Assembly: GCA_012728415.1 (NCBI GenBank)
Contig: JAAYFD010000015.1
Location: 1-41,953 of the forward strand
From: Gammaproteobacteria bacterium
Lineage (GTDB): Bacteria > Pseudomonadota > Gammaproteobacteria > Pseudomonadales > Pseudomonadaceae
Direction of reading: 5' to 3'
Length of the DNA stretch: 41,953 nt
Shown here: piece by piece, positions 7,708 through 16,277 of the stretch
Numbering within the stretch: the stretch's first letter is position 1
Layout of the letters: the number at the start of each line of letters is the position of its first letter
Translations under genes and position numbers: made by a program
Notes under the pieces: model-generated
Seen by the model: only the letters and a program-made list of their open reading frames with translations
What the model was told of the DNA's origin: nothing
The model's database searches: none

Positions 7708-8853
7708 GGCTCTTCGCATTTAAGGGTATAGCTGATTTCTAAACCCTCCTGACTTCAGCAAGCACCTGACGATGTAGTTGGTTAAATTTCTAAAGCCCAA
7801 AGCCGTGCCTCGCAAGTGTTCCAGCCGACCATTGACAGCTTCTGTAGGTCCGTTGCTGATCCGGGTCAGTAGCGTTCGACGGCTTTTGTAGAGCGGGTCG
7901 TTTTTGCGCCCTCTTCGGCCCAGAGTGTCTTGCTGAACACGCCTGCGACATTCATCCAGCATATTGCTTGCCCAGCGCACCACATGAAAGGGATCCAGCA
8001 CGGTTTGGGCTTGGGGCAAGGCTTCTTGTGCCGCAGATTTAAACCCCGTAAAACCGTCCATGGCAATGCTTTCGATTTGGTCACGCCAAGCCTTGGGACG
8101 ATTGTTCAGCCACTGCTTAAAGGCTTGTTTGGAGCGGCCTTCCAGCACAGCCAGCAAGCGCGATGGTCCGGTTTTGTTACGCACGGGTGTAAGGTCAACC
8201 ACAATGGTGACATACTTGTCACCACGGCGTGTGTGCCGCCAGACATGCTCATCCACACCGAGCACGGTCACACCGTCAAACCGCTTTGGGTCATTAAAAA
8301 GCAGGCGCTTACCTTCTTTGAGAATAGCGCTATTAACAGTGTGCCAAGCAACGCCCAGATGGTTTGCAATGCGCGATATCGACAAGTCATCCAGCACGAT
8401 GGTAGCCAATGCCCAGCGCATCGCACCATAGGAAAGCTTTGAGCGTGGCGGAGCAGCGCTGCTGGTGTCTTCATGCCAGAAGCAGCCGCAAATACAACGC
8501 CAACGCCGAATACGCAGCAACAATGTAGTTGGCCGTTGTCCGTAAGGTGTGTGAGCAAGATGTCTGTCGACCGTGCCGCGTGAAACGCCAGCAGCACCGC
8601 ACTTCGGGCACGGCTCGGGTGCTTTGGTGAAACGACATTCGATGACTGCACGTTCTGCGCAAAGGTGCTGCCCAGTGGCAACGAGGCCGAGGTTATTCAG
8701 TTGGCAAAAGCTGGAAAGGTCTGGGCTGGAAAAGGTAAGATTGCTCATGTCGGGGGCTTGGTTTTTGTTGGTGTAGGAGCTTACATTTTCCAAGTTCCCC
8801 GACACCTTTTCCAGCCGGTCAGATTTTTTCTACACCCTCAAATGCGAAGAGCC
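7708..8853 (-). mobile_element. ISL3-family insertion sequence, internally deleted
   Basis: The ends are 24-bp inverted repeats at 7708-7731 and 8830-8853, matching at 22 of 24 positions and starting GGCTCTTCGCATTT, which is typical of ISL3. The unit is 1146 bp, shorter than a usual ISL3 (about 1.3-1.5 kb), because the transposase lacks an internal part. The 8-nt flanks (ATTAATGG left, GCTTTTCC right) do not match, so there is no target duplication. This suggests that one flank was lost by an IS-adjacent deletion or recombination. Confidence 0.88.
7720..8805 (-). CDS. ISL3-family transposase with in-frame internal deletion
   Basis: A 361-aa DDE transposase. Seen: N-terminal zinc-finger-like CPKCG (about 69-73) and CICGC (about 107), the HTH-like DDLSISRIANHLGVAWHTVN, the DDE elements LGVDEHVWRH, MDGFTGFK and DPFHVVRWA, and the closing SNGPTEAVNGRLEHLRGTALGFRN. 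From memory of the family, RRTLLT and SNGPTEA are normally separated by about 80-90 residues; here they are joined by RI alone. The three acidic residues appear to remain, but the lost helical part probably inactivates the enzyme. The likely start is GTG at 8805 with GGAAAAG upstream; ATG at 8748 is an alternative. The stop lies inside the left terminal repeat. Confidence 0.85.
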   Translation of the reverse strand: MSGNLENVSSYTNKNQAPDMSNLTFSSPDLSSFCQLNNLGLVATGQHLCAERAVIECRFTKAPEPCPKCGAAGVSRGTVDRHLAHTPYGQRPTTLLLRIRRWRCICGCFWHEDTSSAAPPRSKLSYGAMRWALATIVLDDLSISRIANHLGVAWHTVNSAILKEGKRLLFNDPKRFDGVTVLGVDEHVWRHTRRGDKYVTIVVDLTPVRNKTGPSRLLAVLEGRSKQAFKQWLNNRPKAWRDQIESIAMDGFTGFKSAAQEALPQAQTVLDPFHVVRWASNMLDECRRRVQQDTLGRRGRKNDPLYKSRRTLLTRISNGPTEAVNGRLEHLRGTALGFRNLTNYIVRCLLKSGGFRNQLYP

Positions 8854-9779
8854 GCTTTTCCTTCGTGGACCAGGTCTGCCCAGCTGGTCAGTGCACGTAT
8901 GCACTCTGTATCCGGTACCGGTGCTGCCGGATAGTCACCGTACAGGGATTCTAGCTGCACAATTCGACGGTCATAGTCCTGTGCGTTGTAGCGAGCAACC
9001 AGACGGTCGTGTAATCGATCCAGCTCGGCGGGCGATGCTGTCTGTTGCAGCTGATTGTAGGTTGCCCCCATACGCTGGCAGTCAGCAATGCGGCCTATGA
9101 TGAAGTTGATCGTCTTCTCATCCATTTCTGGCTGCAGCATATTCAGCAGGCCCGGCCAAACGGGGTCTACCTGACCGGCAAGCATGTGGAACGCCACAAT
9201 GGTGGGCTGCTTAACATGACACATTTGGGTTAAAAGCTGTTGTTCGCGAAGAACCCTTTGCACTGCCCTTAACTGGTTGAAACGCCTGAGAGGTAAAGCG
9301 GTCCGGGCCAAAATACGCACCGCGCTGTTACTGCTGACCATGCCCATTTCCCTGAGAATGGCCGTACGCTTACCTTGTACAAGCCGCTCAAAGTGCTGCT
9401 CATCAATGAAGTTCCGACTGCCATGATCCACCAGCAAAATAAATAACAAAGGATTGGATTGTGCCAATTCGACTGCAGCGGTTGTTTTCAGCATGGCTTG
9501 CAACATCGGATACTGCAATGCAGGAACATCGGCGGCAAGCTCCAAGATCTTGGCCGGTGTGTTGCTGAAAACTCCGGCATCCAGCAGGGCTTGTACAGGC
9601 ACGCCGGGATCTTCAAGGAAGCCCCCTGTGCAGACCTGCTCAGCCTGGCTCCAGGAAGTCCACGATAGGGGCTTGCATGAATCAGGCTTTTCAATGCGCA
9701 GCGACATGGAATACCCCACCATAGGGCTCATGTCTATTGTAATCACCGAATCGCTGATGACTATGGCGCTGTTTGTCAA
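8838..9779 (-). pseudogene. PcfJ-like protein, 3' end removed at the IS junction
   Basis: The reading frame runs into the right end of the IS: after HEGKA the last four codons (ALRI, stop) are IS sequence. Intact PcfJ-domain proteins usually continue, after a segment like TSWADLVHEGKA, into a conserved His-Cys-Val motif that is missing here. That likeness is from memory. The sequence beyond the IS (left of 7708) does not continue the protein, so the rest was deleted. The start is uncertain: TTG at 9779 has AAAGGA at good distance, while the open frame reaches 9857 and ATG codons occur at about 9737 and 9707. PcfJ-like proteins occur in mobile and defence regions with unclear function. The gene is divergent from the WYL regulator and shares its control region. 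Confidence 0.65.
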
Positions 9780-9826
9780 TATCGAGTCCTTTTTAGCGGT
9801 TTCACTGGTTTTGCTGGTCAATCTTG

Positions 9827-9895
9827 CACAGCTGCACGACAAATCCTGTCGTGCCAATCAGGCTGCCTTGTGACATGATTTGTCGTGCAGCTGTG
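9827..9895. promoter_or_regulatory. Large inverted-repeat operator between the PcfJ-like and WYL genes
   Basis: CACAGCTGCACGACAAATC at 9827-9845 is repeated perfectly in inverse orientation at 9877-9895, a 19-bp arm with a 31-nt spacer. The heptamer CACGACA/TGTCGTG occurs three times (9835-9841, 9847-9853, 9881-9887), and the first two form their own close palindrome. The eleven bases CACAGCTGCAC recur at 10965-10975, just after the WYL gene. This is what an autoregulatory site of the WYL protein would look like; binding is inferred. Confidence 0.6.
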
Positions 9896-9942
9896 ACAGG
9901 CTGTTGGAGTCTTTTTTGATAGCTGGATTTATGGAGTAAGAA

Positions 9943-10959
9943 ATGAGCGTTTCAAAGGATACATTGCTAAGGCAGCTGACGTTGCTGGCGTTGATCCCTG
10001 AGTTGCCACGCTACACCAGCACGGCAGTTCTCCAGGAAAAACTGCAGGAACGCGGCTTTAGTGTGAATCTCAGAAGTGTGCAAAGGGATCTTGTACGTTT
10101 GTCGCTGGTATTTCCTTTGGTCAGCAGCGATGTGGCTGGACGCAAGCACTGGAGCTTCACTGAAGGTGCCTCACTCGATCTGCGTGATATGGAGCCACCA
10201 ACTGCTCTGGCATTGTCTCTGGCTGAAGATCACCTGAAAAACCTGCTGCCGCAAAGCGTGCTGGACTTGATGGCTCCCCAATTTCGCAAGGCCAAGGCCT
10301 ATCTGGACGGCATGGCTGAAAATCAGCTGTCGAGCTGGTCACGAAAGGTGCGGGCAATTCCCAATGGCAAAACCCTGTTGCCCGCCCAGATCAGCGCTGA
10401 GGTTTGGGCCGCTGCTTCCGATGCACTATTGGAGCACAAGCAACTGCAAGTTCAGTACCTCGCGCGTGGCAAAGGCCGGGTGAACCAATTTGTGCTTCAT
10501 CCGGCGGGCATTGTTTCACGCCATGCGGTTAGCTATCTGATTGCCAGCGTCAATGAGTACGAGGACTTGCGTCAGTTTGCCCTGCACCGTATCCAGAGCG
10601 CAGAGGTATTGCCGGAAGCAGCCAAGCCGCACAAGCGCTTTAACGTGGATAGCTACATTCGGGAAGAACTCAATACCGATAGCACCATTGAGCAGGTTCA
10701 GCTAGTGGCGGATATTGCACCCAATATTGCCTGGCTGCTTCGGGAGACCCCCTTGTCTGAGCAACAAAGCATCGCGCCGCTACCGGATAGCGACTGGTTC
10801 AGGCTGGAAGCCTCTGTGCCAAATGACAGCGAGACGCAGTGGTGGGTATTTAGCCTTGGTGAGAATCTGCACTTACACGAGCCACTCAGTTGGCGAGAGG
10901 TACTAGAGCAGCGCTATCGCAAAGCATTGAAATTCTATGCACAGCATGGCCAGGAGTAG
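9943..10959 (+). CDS. WYL-domain transcriptional regulator (BrxR-like)
   Basis: A 338-aa protein with a winged helix at 1-75 (LLALIPELPRYTSTAVLQEKL... RSVQRDLVRLS) and a WYL domain at about 150-225 (LQVQYLARGKGRVNQFVLHPAGIVSRHAVSYLIA). A C-terminal WCX-like extension reaches 338. GGAGTAAGAA directly precedes the ATG. Regulators of this architecture commonly repress phage-defence clusters and bind inverted repeats in front of their own gene, matching the operator found upstream. What it controlled is unclear: its divergent neighbour is broken and an IS1380 remnant starts 43 nt after its stop. Family assignment is confident; the target is inferred. Confidence 0.88.
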   Translation: MSVSKDTLLRQLTLLALIPELPRYTSTAVLQEKLQERGFSVNLRSVQRDLVRLSLVFPLVSSDVAGRKHWSFTEGASLDLRDMEPPTALALSLAEDHLKNLLPQSVLDLMAPQFRKAKAYLDGMAENQLSSWSRKVRAIPNGKTLLPAQISAEVWAAASDALLEHKQLQVQYLARGKGRVNQFVLHPAGIVSRHAVSYLIASVNEYEDLRQFALHRIQSAEVLPEAAKPHKRFNVDSYIREELNTDSTIEQVQLVADIAPNIAWLLRETPLSEQQSIAPLPDSDWFRLEASVPNDSETQWWVFSLGENLHLHEPLSWREVLEQRYRKALKFYAQHGQE

Positions 10960-11002
10960 GTCCACACAGCTGCACCCACCGCTTTTACAACCAGCGTATC
11001 AA

Positions 11003-12004
11003 CCCGCCTTATTCATATTGATTCAGGCATGTGAGCGCCCAGGGCAGCAGCTGCAGGGCAATCGCACCCCACCCAGGGTGGTCACAGCCTGACCAGTCAA
11101 CTGCGCACGCTGATGATCCAGCACGCCCAGGGCTGGGATGATTTGAGTGACACTCAGCTGCTCGGCGAAGACCCAGTATTTCAGCTGGACTGGCTACAAC
11201 CGCTATGTCGGCTGCACGCATTGCTCGCCCTTGGTCGCCTCCATCGCTGAAACCGGCGACATGGTCGGCGGGCTGCTGCGCGAAGGCAACAGCGGCAATG
11301 CTGCTCAGGCAGACCAATGGATTCCCGGGCTGGTTGAGCGTATTCGGCAAACGGCGGGGGCTCAGGTGCGGGTGCGCTTTAACGCCCGGCTGGAAGGCCG
11401 CCGGCCCACTTGCGTGAATGGTGCCATGAGTTTTACTACAAGGCCGAAGGCCATATGGGCGAGCTGAAAGATACGTTAAATGTACACCTGTCTTGAAAAA
11501 CACCGCGACCGTGAAGCAAGTAATGGGGCGTAACCAGGTCAACCTGCTGCTGGATCTGTATGCCTATCAGCTGATGCACAGCGTGCGAGTGCTGATGCAG
11601 TACATCACACGCCAAGGCTGGAGCCTACGCAAAGTACGCGAGCAAATCCTGAAAGTAGCGGCCACAGTGGCTGTCCATGCACGTCGCATAACGGTGCATA
11701 TCGCTCACTCGGGCGATAAGTGGTGGCCCAGCCTGATCCGACACCTGCCCTGACTACACCAGTCGCCGACATAAACCCCGTTTTTGCCGGACAAATTATG
11801 GAATCAGCCATGCGCTGAGGGATGCGCTCGCCCACACCTCGCAAAAAGCTGCCAATTCGCCGGAAGTCGACTGATTTCTGCCAGAAACAACGTGGAAACT
11901 GCGTTTTTAAAGAACAAAATTCATGCTGGAGACGAGCTGTGTGTATCATTGCAGCGGCTCAGCAGAGTCGGGCTGTATTTTTTGGGGCTCATGAATAAGG
12001 CGGG
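11003..12004 (+). mobile_element. Decayed IS1380-family element
   Basis: Perfect 14-bp inverted ends CCCGCCTTATTCAT at 11003-11016 and its complement at 11991-12004 bound the region. The left end recurs at 22663 beside a related transposase start. At about 1.0 kb it is well short of the usual 1.6-1.7 kb, so internal parts are lost. No matching target duplication is visible. The right end sits about 80 nt before the HTH gene of the defence operon. Confidence 0.8.
11090..11753 (+). pseudogene. IS1380 transposase remnants
   Basis: In one frame the start reads SLTSQLRTLMI.HAQG.DDLSDT.LL..DPVF, nearly the same as the IS1380 transposase N-terminus at 22767. The frame then shifts and much of the catalytic part is missing or garbled. 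Near 11404-11490 LREWCHEFYYKAEGHMGELKDTLN can be read. From 11523 to 11753 another frame gives the C-terminus (NQVNLLLDLYAYQLMHSVRV...), ending with a stop. Several frameshifts and a deletion make it non-functional. Confidence 0.75.
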
Positions 12005-12086
12005 CCGAATAAGATTGATTTATGTATTTGTTTGTACTATTTTGACATTCGCATTAGATAATTGACGCACTTTCCAAAGTGGCCGA

Positions 12087-12293
12087 GTGAAAATGACTGA
12101 TACCGTTCTGACAATTAAAGAAGTAGCTGAGTATTTGAAGGTAAATGAGAGAACTGTTTACCGGCTAGCAGCGGCACATAAAACTCCTGCTTTTAAAGTT
12201 GGAAATGCTTGGCGCTTTAAACAATCCGATCTTGAAGAATGGATCAGTACGCAAGCAGCTCAAGGAAAAGGGATGTTGGATGGGAATAACTGA
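12087..12293 (+). CDS. Excisionase-like helix-turn-helix protein
   Basis: A 68-aa protein with the HTH_17/MerR-like fold used by excisionases and small repressors. TIKEVAEYLKVNERTVYRLAA is the recognition unit, followed by the wing GNAWRFKQSDLEEWI. It starts with GTG at 12087 or ATG at 12093. Its end overlaps the SNF2 gene by 14 nt, so the two are co-translated and it is probably the operon's regulator or a DNA-binding partner. Confidence 0.85.
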   Translation: MKMTDTVLTIKEVAEYLKVNERTVYRLAAAHKTPAFKVGNAWRFKQSDLEEWISTQAAQGKGMLDGNN

Positions 12294-15174
12294 TTATCAA
12301 GCAAAATACTTTGCGCAGGAATTAACCATTCGCCACGCTGAAAATGGCGTTGATAAATTGTCACAATCCCTTTTTGATGCCAGTGTTGACCTCAATCCGC
12401 ACCAAATTCATGCGGCACTTTTTGCGCTCAACAACCCGTTAAGTAAAGGTGTTGTTCTAGCTGATGAAGTGGGCTTAGGGAAAACTATTGAAGCAGGCTT
12501 AGTACTGTCACAGTATTGGGCAGAGCGTAAACGCCGCATATTAATTATCTGCCCGGCGTCATTGCGACGCCAGTGGGCACAGGAATTGGGCGATAAGTTT
12601 AACTTACCAACGCAAGTGCTTGATGCAAAAACGTGGCGTAATAGTGTTAACAATGGTCAAACTAACCCGCTAGCTAATCACTGCGTTTCTATTATGTCCT
12701 ATCACTATGCTGCGCGAATGGAAACACAGCTAATGCTAGAACCATGGGATATAGTCATCATCGATGAAGCGCACAAGCTACGTAATGCGCACCGTAGCAG
12801 CAACAAAATGGGTCAAACGCTACGCCGATCATTAGATGGCAGTAAAAAGCTATTACTTACTGCAACGCCTTTACAAAATTCGCTTATGGAATTGTATGGG
12901 CTTTCAACCATCATCGACGATCAAATCTTCGGCGATGAGCGAAGCTTCAAACAACACTTTGTCAATAACGAAAGTGCACTAGGGCATTTAAAGAAACGAC
13001 TTACCGGGTTTATTCAGCGTACCTTGCGAAAAGATGTACTCGAATATGTCCGCTATACCCAGCGTCAAACACTCACCGTACCCTTTACACCCTCTAGTGC
13101 TGAAATGGCGCTTTACGAAGGTATTAGTGCCTTATTGGAAAAGGACGAGAGCTATGCACTACCAAAGAGCCAACGTCATTTAACCGGCCTTATACTAAGA
13201 AAGCTATTAGCATCTAGTTCGCACGCAGTGCTCAACACACTCGAAACTATAAAGCTCCGATTGGTTGACTTGAAAGTACAGGCTAAATCGGATTTCGATA
13301 TTATCAGTGAGCTCGTTGAGAGTGATGACTTAGGAGAAGAGTACAGCGAGTATGTTGAAGAAACACAAAGTAATATCCCTGAGAGTGATATTGACTTTAA
13401 GTTACTCAATGCTGAAATAGCCGAGCTTGAGCATTATATCGAGCAGGCTAAATCCATTACCACCGACAGTAAAACCCAAGCATTGCTAACGGCGCTTAAT
13501 CAAGGGTTTGCCAAAATGGAGGAGATGGGTGCGCCGCGGAAAGTCATTATTTTTACCGAATCGAAGCGCACGCAAGAATACTTAGCTCGTTTCCTCGAGG
13601 CGAATGGCTTTGCTGATAAATTAGTCACCTTTAGTGGCAGCAATAACCATCCAGAAGCAACCAAAGTTTATCAGCAGTGGTTAGCTGAAAACCAAGGTAG
13701 TGATAAAGTTAGTGGTTCACCGCAAATTGACCGCCGTACCGCCCTAATTGATTACTTCCGCCATCATGCCGAAGTTATGATCGCAACCGAAGCGGCTGCA
13801 GAAGGGGTTAACTTACAGTTCTGCTCATTACTGATTAACTATGACTTACCATGGAACCCACAACGGGTAGAGCAACGTATTGGCCGTTGTCACCGCTATG
13901 GGCAGCAATTTGATGTTGTGGTGATCAACTTCCTCAACGAAGCCAACAAAGCCGATCAGCGCGTTTTAGAGTTACTGACCGAAAAATTCCATCTGTTCGA
14001 TGGCGTGTTTGGTGCATCGGACGATGTGCTAGGCAGCATCGAATCTGGTATTGATTTTGAAAAGCGCATCCAAAATATATACGAGACTTGTCGACAACCG
14101 ACAGAAATAGAAGCGGCTTTTGATCAACTGCAAAAAGAGCTAGAAGCCGACATCAACCAAAAAATGCGCGAGACCCAGCAACTCCTGCTTGAAAACTTCG
14201 ATGAAGATATACATGACTTACTGAAAATTCAGCTTGATGCAGCACAGCAACGCCTCGATAAAGTAGGCCGTTGGTTTTGGCAACTCAGTACGCATGAGCT
14301 TGCAGCTATCGCAGATATCGACTCAAGCAACCATAGTTTTACGCTTAATCAGAGCATCAATCAGGCGCCTGTAGGTTGCTACCAACTTGTACGCCGTGGA
14401 CAGCAAAGTGGCAGTATTGACACCGGCAAACTAGCCAATGCCCATGTGTATCGTATTGCCCACCCATTAGGTGAATGGGTGATAAGTAACGCGCTACAAC
14501 GTGAATTGCCTACTGCCAGCGTAATTTTTGATTACAGCAACCACCAAACAAAAATCAGTATGCTAGAACCTTTGTTGGGTTCGTCAGGTGTACTAAGCCT
14601 ACAAAAATTCAGTGTTGAATCACTAGAGCGTAGCGAAGATCATTTATTGTTCGCCGCGCAAGACGAGCACGGTCACTTGCTACCAAGTGAAGTCGTACAA
14701 AAGCTGATGCAGCTTAGTGCTTATGTGCAAAGTGAAGTCAGTGAGCAAGAACTTGCCGCCTTATATCCGGGTTATCAAAATGCGCTACAACAAGCGTTAC
14801 AGCAGTCGAGACTAGGCATCGAAAAGCAAGTTAACGATCGTAATCTCAGCTTCTTCGAGCAAGAGGTAAACAAGTTAGATGCTTGGGCAGACGATTTAAA
14901 AGAAGGGCTTGAACAATCTATAAAAGAGCTTGATAAGCAAATCAAGCAAGTACGCCGCGAAGCCAAAATAGCCCTAACGCTAGAAGAGAAACTTGCCCTG
15001 CAAAAACAGCAGCGCCAGCTAGAAAGTCAGCGCAATAAAAGCCGCCGTGAACTGTTTGATAAACAAGATGAGGTGGACGAAAAGCGCGAACAGCTGATTG
15101 AAAGCTTAGAAGGCAAACTGAATAAAAAAACCAGCCAAGAGACCCTATTTACCATTGGGTGGACGGTTCAATGA
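12280..15174 (+). CDS. SNF2-family helicase/ATPase of a defence operon
   Basis: A 964-aa double-stranded DNA translocase. Seen: LNPHQIHAALFAL (Q-like, 38-50), Walker A ADEVGLGKT at 61-69, CPASLRRQW (91-99), DEAH at 162-165, LLLTATPLQNSL (motif III), then after a helical insert KVIIFTESKRTQEYL and the paired motifs ATEAAAEGVNLQ and WNPQRVEQRIGRCHRYGQ. The last 250 residues form a long charged coiled coil. I chose ATG 12280, with AAGGGA 6 nt upstream, because the longer open frame from 12199 runs over the HTH gene. Similar SNF2 proteins occur in DISARM (DrmD) and near type III restriction genes. Here it leads an operon with Abi_2, AIPR, Mod and Res. The action on foreign DNA is inferred from this context. 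Confidence 0.92.
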   Translation: MGITDYQAKYFAQELTIRHAENGVDKLSQSLFDASVDLNPHQIHAALFALNNPLSKGVVLADEVGLGKTIEAGLVLSQYWAERKRRILIICPASLRRQWAQELGDKFNLPTQVLDAKTWRNSVNNGQTNPLANHCVSIMSYHYAARMETQLMLEPWDIVIIDEAHKLRNAHRSSNKMGQTLRRSLDGSKKLLLTATPLQNSLMELYGLSTIIDDQIFGDERSFKQHFVNNESALGHLKKRLTGFIQRTLRKDVLEYVRYTQRQTLTVPFTPSSAEMALYEGISALLEKDESYALPKSQRHLTGLILRKLLASSSHAVLNTLETIKLRLVDLKVQAKSDFDIISELVESDDLGEEYSEYVEETQSNIPESDIDFKLLNAEIAELEHYIEQAKSITTDSKTQALLTALNQGFAKMEEMGAPRKVIIFTESKRTQEYLARFLEANGFADKLVTFSGSNNHPEATKVYQQWLAENQGSDKVSGSPQIDRRTALIDYFRHHAEVMIATEAAAEGVNLQFCSLLINYDLPWNPQRVEQRIGRCHRYGQQFDVVVINFLNEANKADQRVLELLTEKFHLFDGVFGASDDVLGSIESGIDFEKRIQNIYETCRQPTEIEAAFDQLQKELEADINQKMRETQQLLLENFDEDIHDLLKIQLDAAQQRLDKVGRWFWQLSTHELAAIADIDSSNHSFTLNQSINQAPVGCYQLVRRGQQSGSIDTGKLANAHVYRIAHPLGEWVISNALQRELPTASVIFDYSNHQTKISMLEPLLGSSGVLSLQKFSVESLERSEDHLLFAAQDEHGHLLPSEVVQKLMQLSAYVQSEVSEQELAALYPGYQNALQQALQQSRLGIEKQVNDRNLSFFEQEVNKLDAWADDLKEGLEQSIKELDKQIKQVRREAKIALTLEEKLALQKQQRQLESQRNKSRRELFDKQDEVDEKREQLIESLEGKLNKKTSQETLFTIGWTVQ

Positions 15175-15335
15175 TGACAATCAATTTCAACGCCAGCATT
15201 GACTTTTTTCCGTTTGGGGCTATGATCACTGCAACAACACCCCTCCCGCTACCCGTCAGATCAGCGCCCTGTGAGGGGTTACTCGTTTCTGGGGCCCGTA
15301 AAATTCGATCTTCTGTTGCATGGGAGGTCAAATGA
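15171..15335 (+). CDS. Possible 54-aa coupled ORF between SNF2 and Abi_2
   Basis: This frame starts with ATG at 15171, which overlaps the SNF2 stop (ATGA). It ends with TGA at 15333-15335, which overlaps the Abi_2 start (ATGA), and it has no stop inside. GGTGGA lies about 7 nt before the ATG. Both overlaps are the usual sign of coupled genes. Against it, the peptide ([20 protein letters not shown]..., then a Pro/Arg-rich tail) resembles nothing I know, and its middle is more GC-rich than its neighbours. ACCCCTC and GAGGGGT inside could form a hairpin, so this could instead be an untranslated linker. Confidence 0.4.
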   Translation: MMTINFNASIDFFPFGAMITATTPLPLPVRSAPCEGLLVSGARKIRSSVAWEVK

Positions 15336-16261
15336 GCCGCAAACCAGTCCCTAAAGTCGCTTTTACCAAGACCCCTACAAGCTTTAGCGATCAAGTACGC
15401 TTGTTGCAACAACGTGGCCTAGTGATCAGTGATGTCCCCAAAGCCGAGTTTTACCTGGCACAGCTGAACTACTATCGTTTTGCGGCTTATTGTTTGCCCT
15501 ATGAGCAAGATCACGCCAGTCATGCGTTTATCGCAGGCACCCAGTTTGAACAAATCCTAAACCTATATGTGTTCGATCGTGAACTACGTTTGTTAGTGCT
15601 AGATGCCATCGAGCGTTTTGAGGTGTCATTACGCACACAAATTGCGTATCAGTTGAGCCAAAAATACCAAACGGTGCACCCTCATTTAAAACCAGAGCTC
15701 TTTGGTGATTTATTAGAATACCCCAGTAGCCTTGGCAAGCTCACGGGTGAGGTAAAGCGCAGTCGTGAAGAGTTTATTAAACACCTTACACAAAAATACC
15801 ACGAGGCACTACCGCCTATTTGGGCTTGTGTTGAGCTGTTAACCATGGGGCAGCTTTCCCGTTGGTACAGCAATATCAAGCTGCGTGCCGACCGGCAAGT
15901 AATAAGTAAAAGCTATGGTTTAGATGAAAAAACGTTGACTTCATTCTGTGAGCATTTATCGCTAATGCGCAATTTAAGTGCCCATCACTCTAGACTATGG
16001 AACCGTGACTTTACCAAAACCACAGTACTGCCACGCCATGGCGAACCGGCACTGATTAAAAGCTTGCAAAATCTACCCGATAGCGATCGGCGTTTACGAA
16101 AGATTTATAACACCTTGGTGATGTTGGGCTACCTCATGGATATGATCAGTGGTGAACACCATTGGAAGCAACGACTCATCCAATTGATTAATCATCACCA
16201 AATAGACATTGACCGCATGGGCTTTCCAGCCGACTGGCAAGCGCGGCCAATTTGGCAATAA
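15332..16261 (+). CDS. Abi_2 family protein (AbiD/AbiF-like abortive infection)
   Basis: A 309-aa protein with the hallmarks of Abi_2: [17 protein letters not shown] near the start, [13 protein letters not shown] (about 44-56), [29 protein letters not shown] (about 86-114), and a C-terminal [19 protein letters not shown] carrying the conserved RN...H.R.WN. That pattern resembles the RX4-6H HEPN motif, so RNA cleavage is likely. The start at 15332 is chosen because GGGAGG lies 4-5 nt upstream. The family (AbiD, AbiD1, AbiF) aborts phage infection. Its place between SNF2 and AIPR suggests a toxic back-up within the operon. Confidence 0.9.
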   Translation: MSRKPVPKVAFTKTPTSFSDQVRLLQQRGLVISDVPKAEFYLAQLNYYRFAAYCLPYEQDHASHAFIAGTQFEQILNLYVFDRELRLLVLDAIERFEVSLRTQIAYQLSQKYQTVHPHLKPELFGDLLEYPSSLGKLTGEVKRSREEFIKHLTQKYHEALPPIWACVELLTMGQLSRWYSNIKLRADRQVISKSYGLDEKTLTSFCEHLSLMRNLSAHHSRLWNRDFTKTTVLPRHGEPALIKSLQNLPDSDRRLRKIYNTLVMLGYLMDMISGEHHWKQRLIQLINHHQIDIDRMGFPADWQARPIWQ

Positions 16262-16277
16262 AATAAGGACGACTCAC

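Noticed and set aside
11009..11542. 177-aa minus-strand open frame
   Set aside because: It is the complement of IS1380 transposase remnants; the plus strand carries recognisable transposase sequence.
10999..12008. Target-site duplication of the IS1380 remnant
   Set aside because: The flanking four bases (TCAA and CCGA) do not match.
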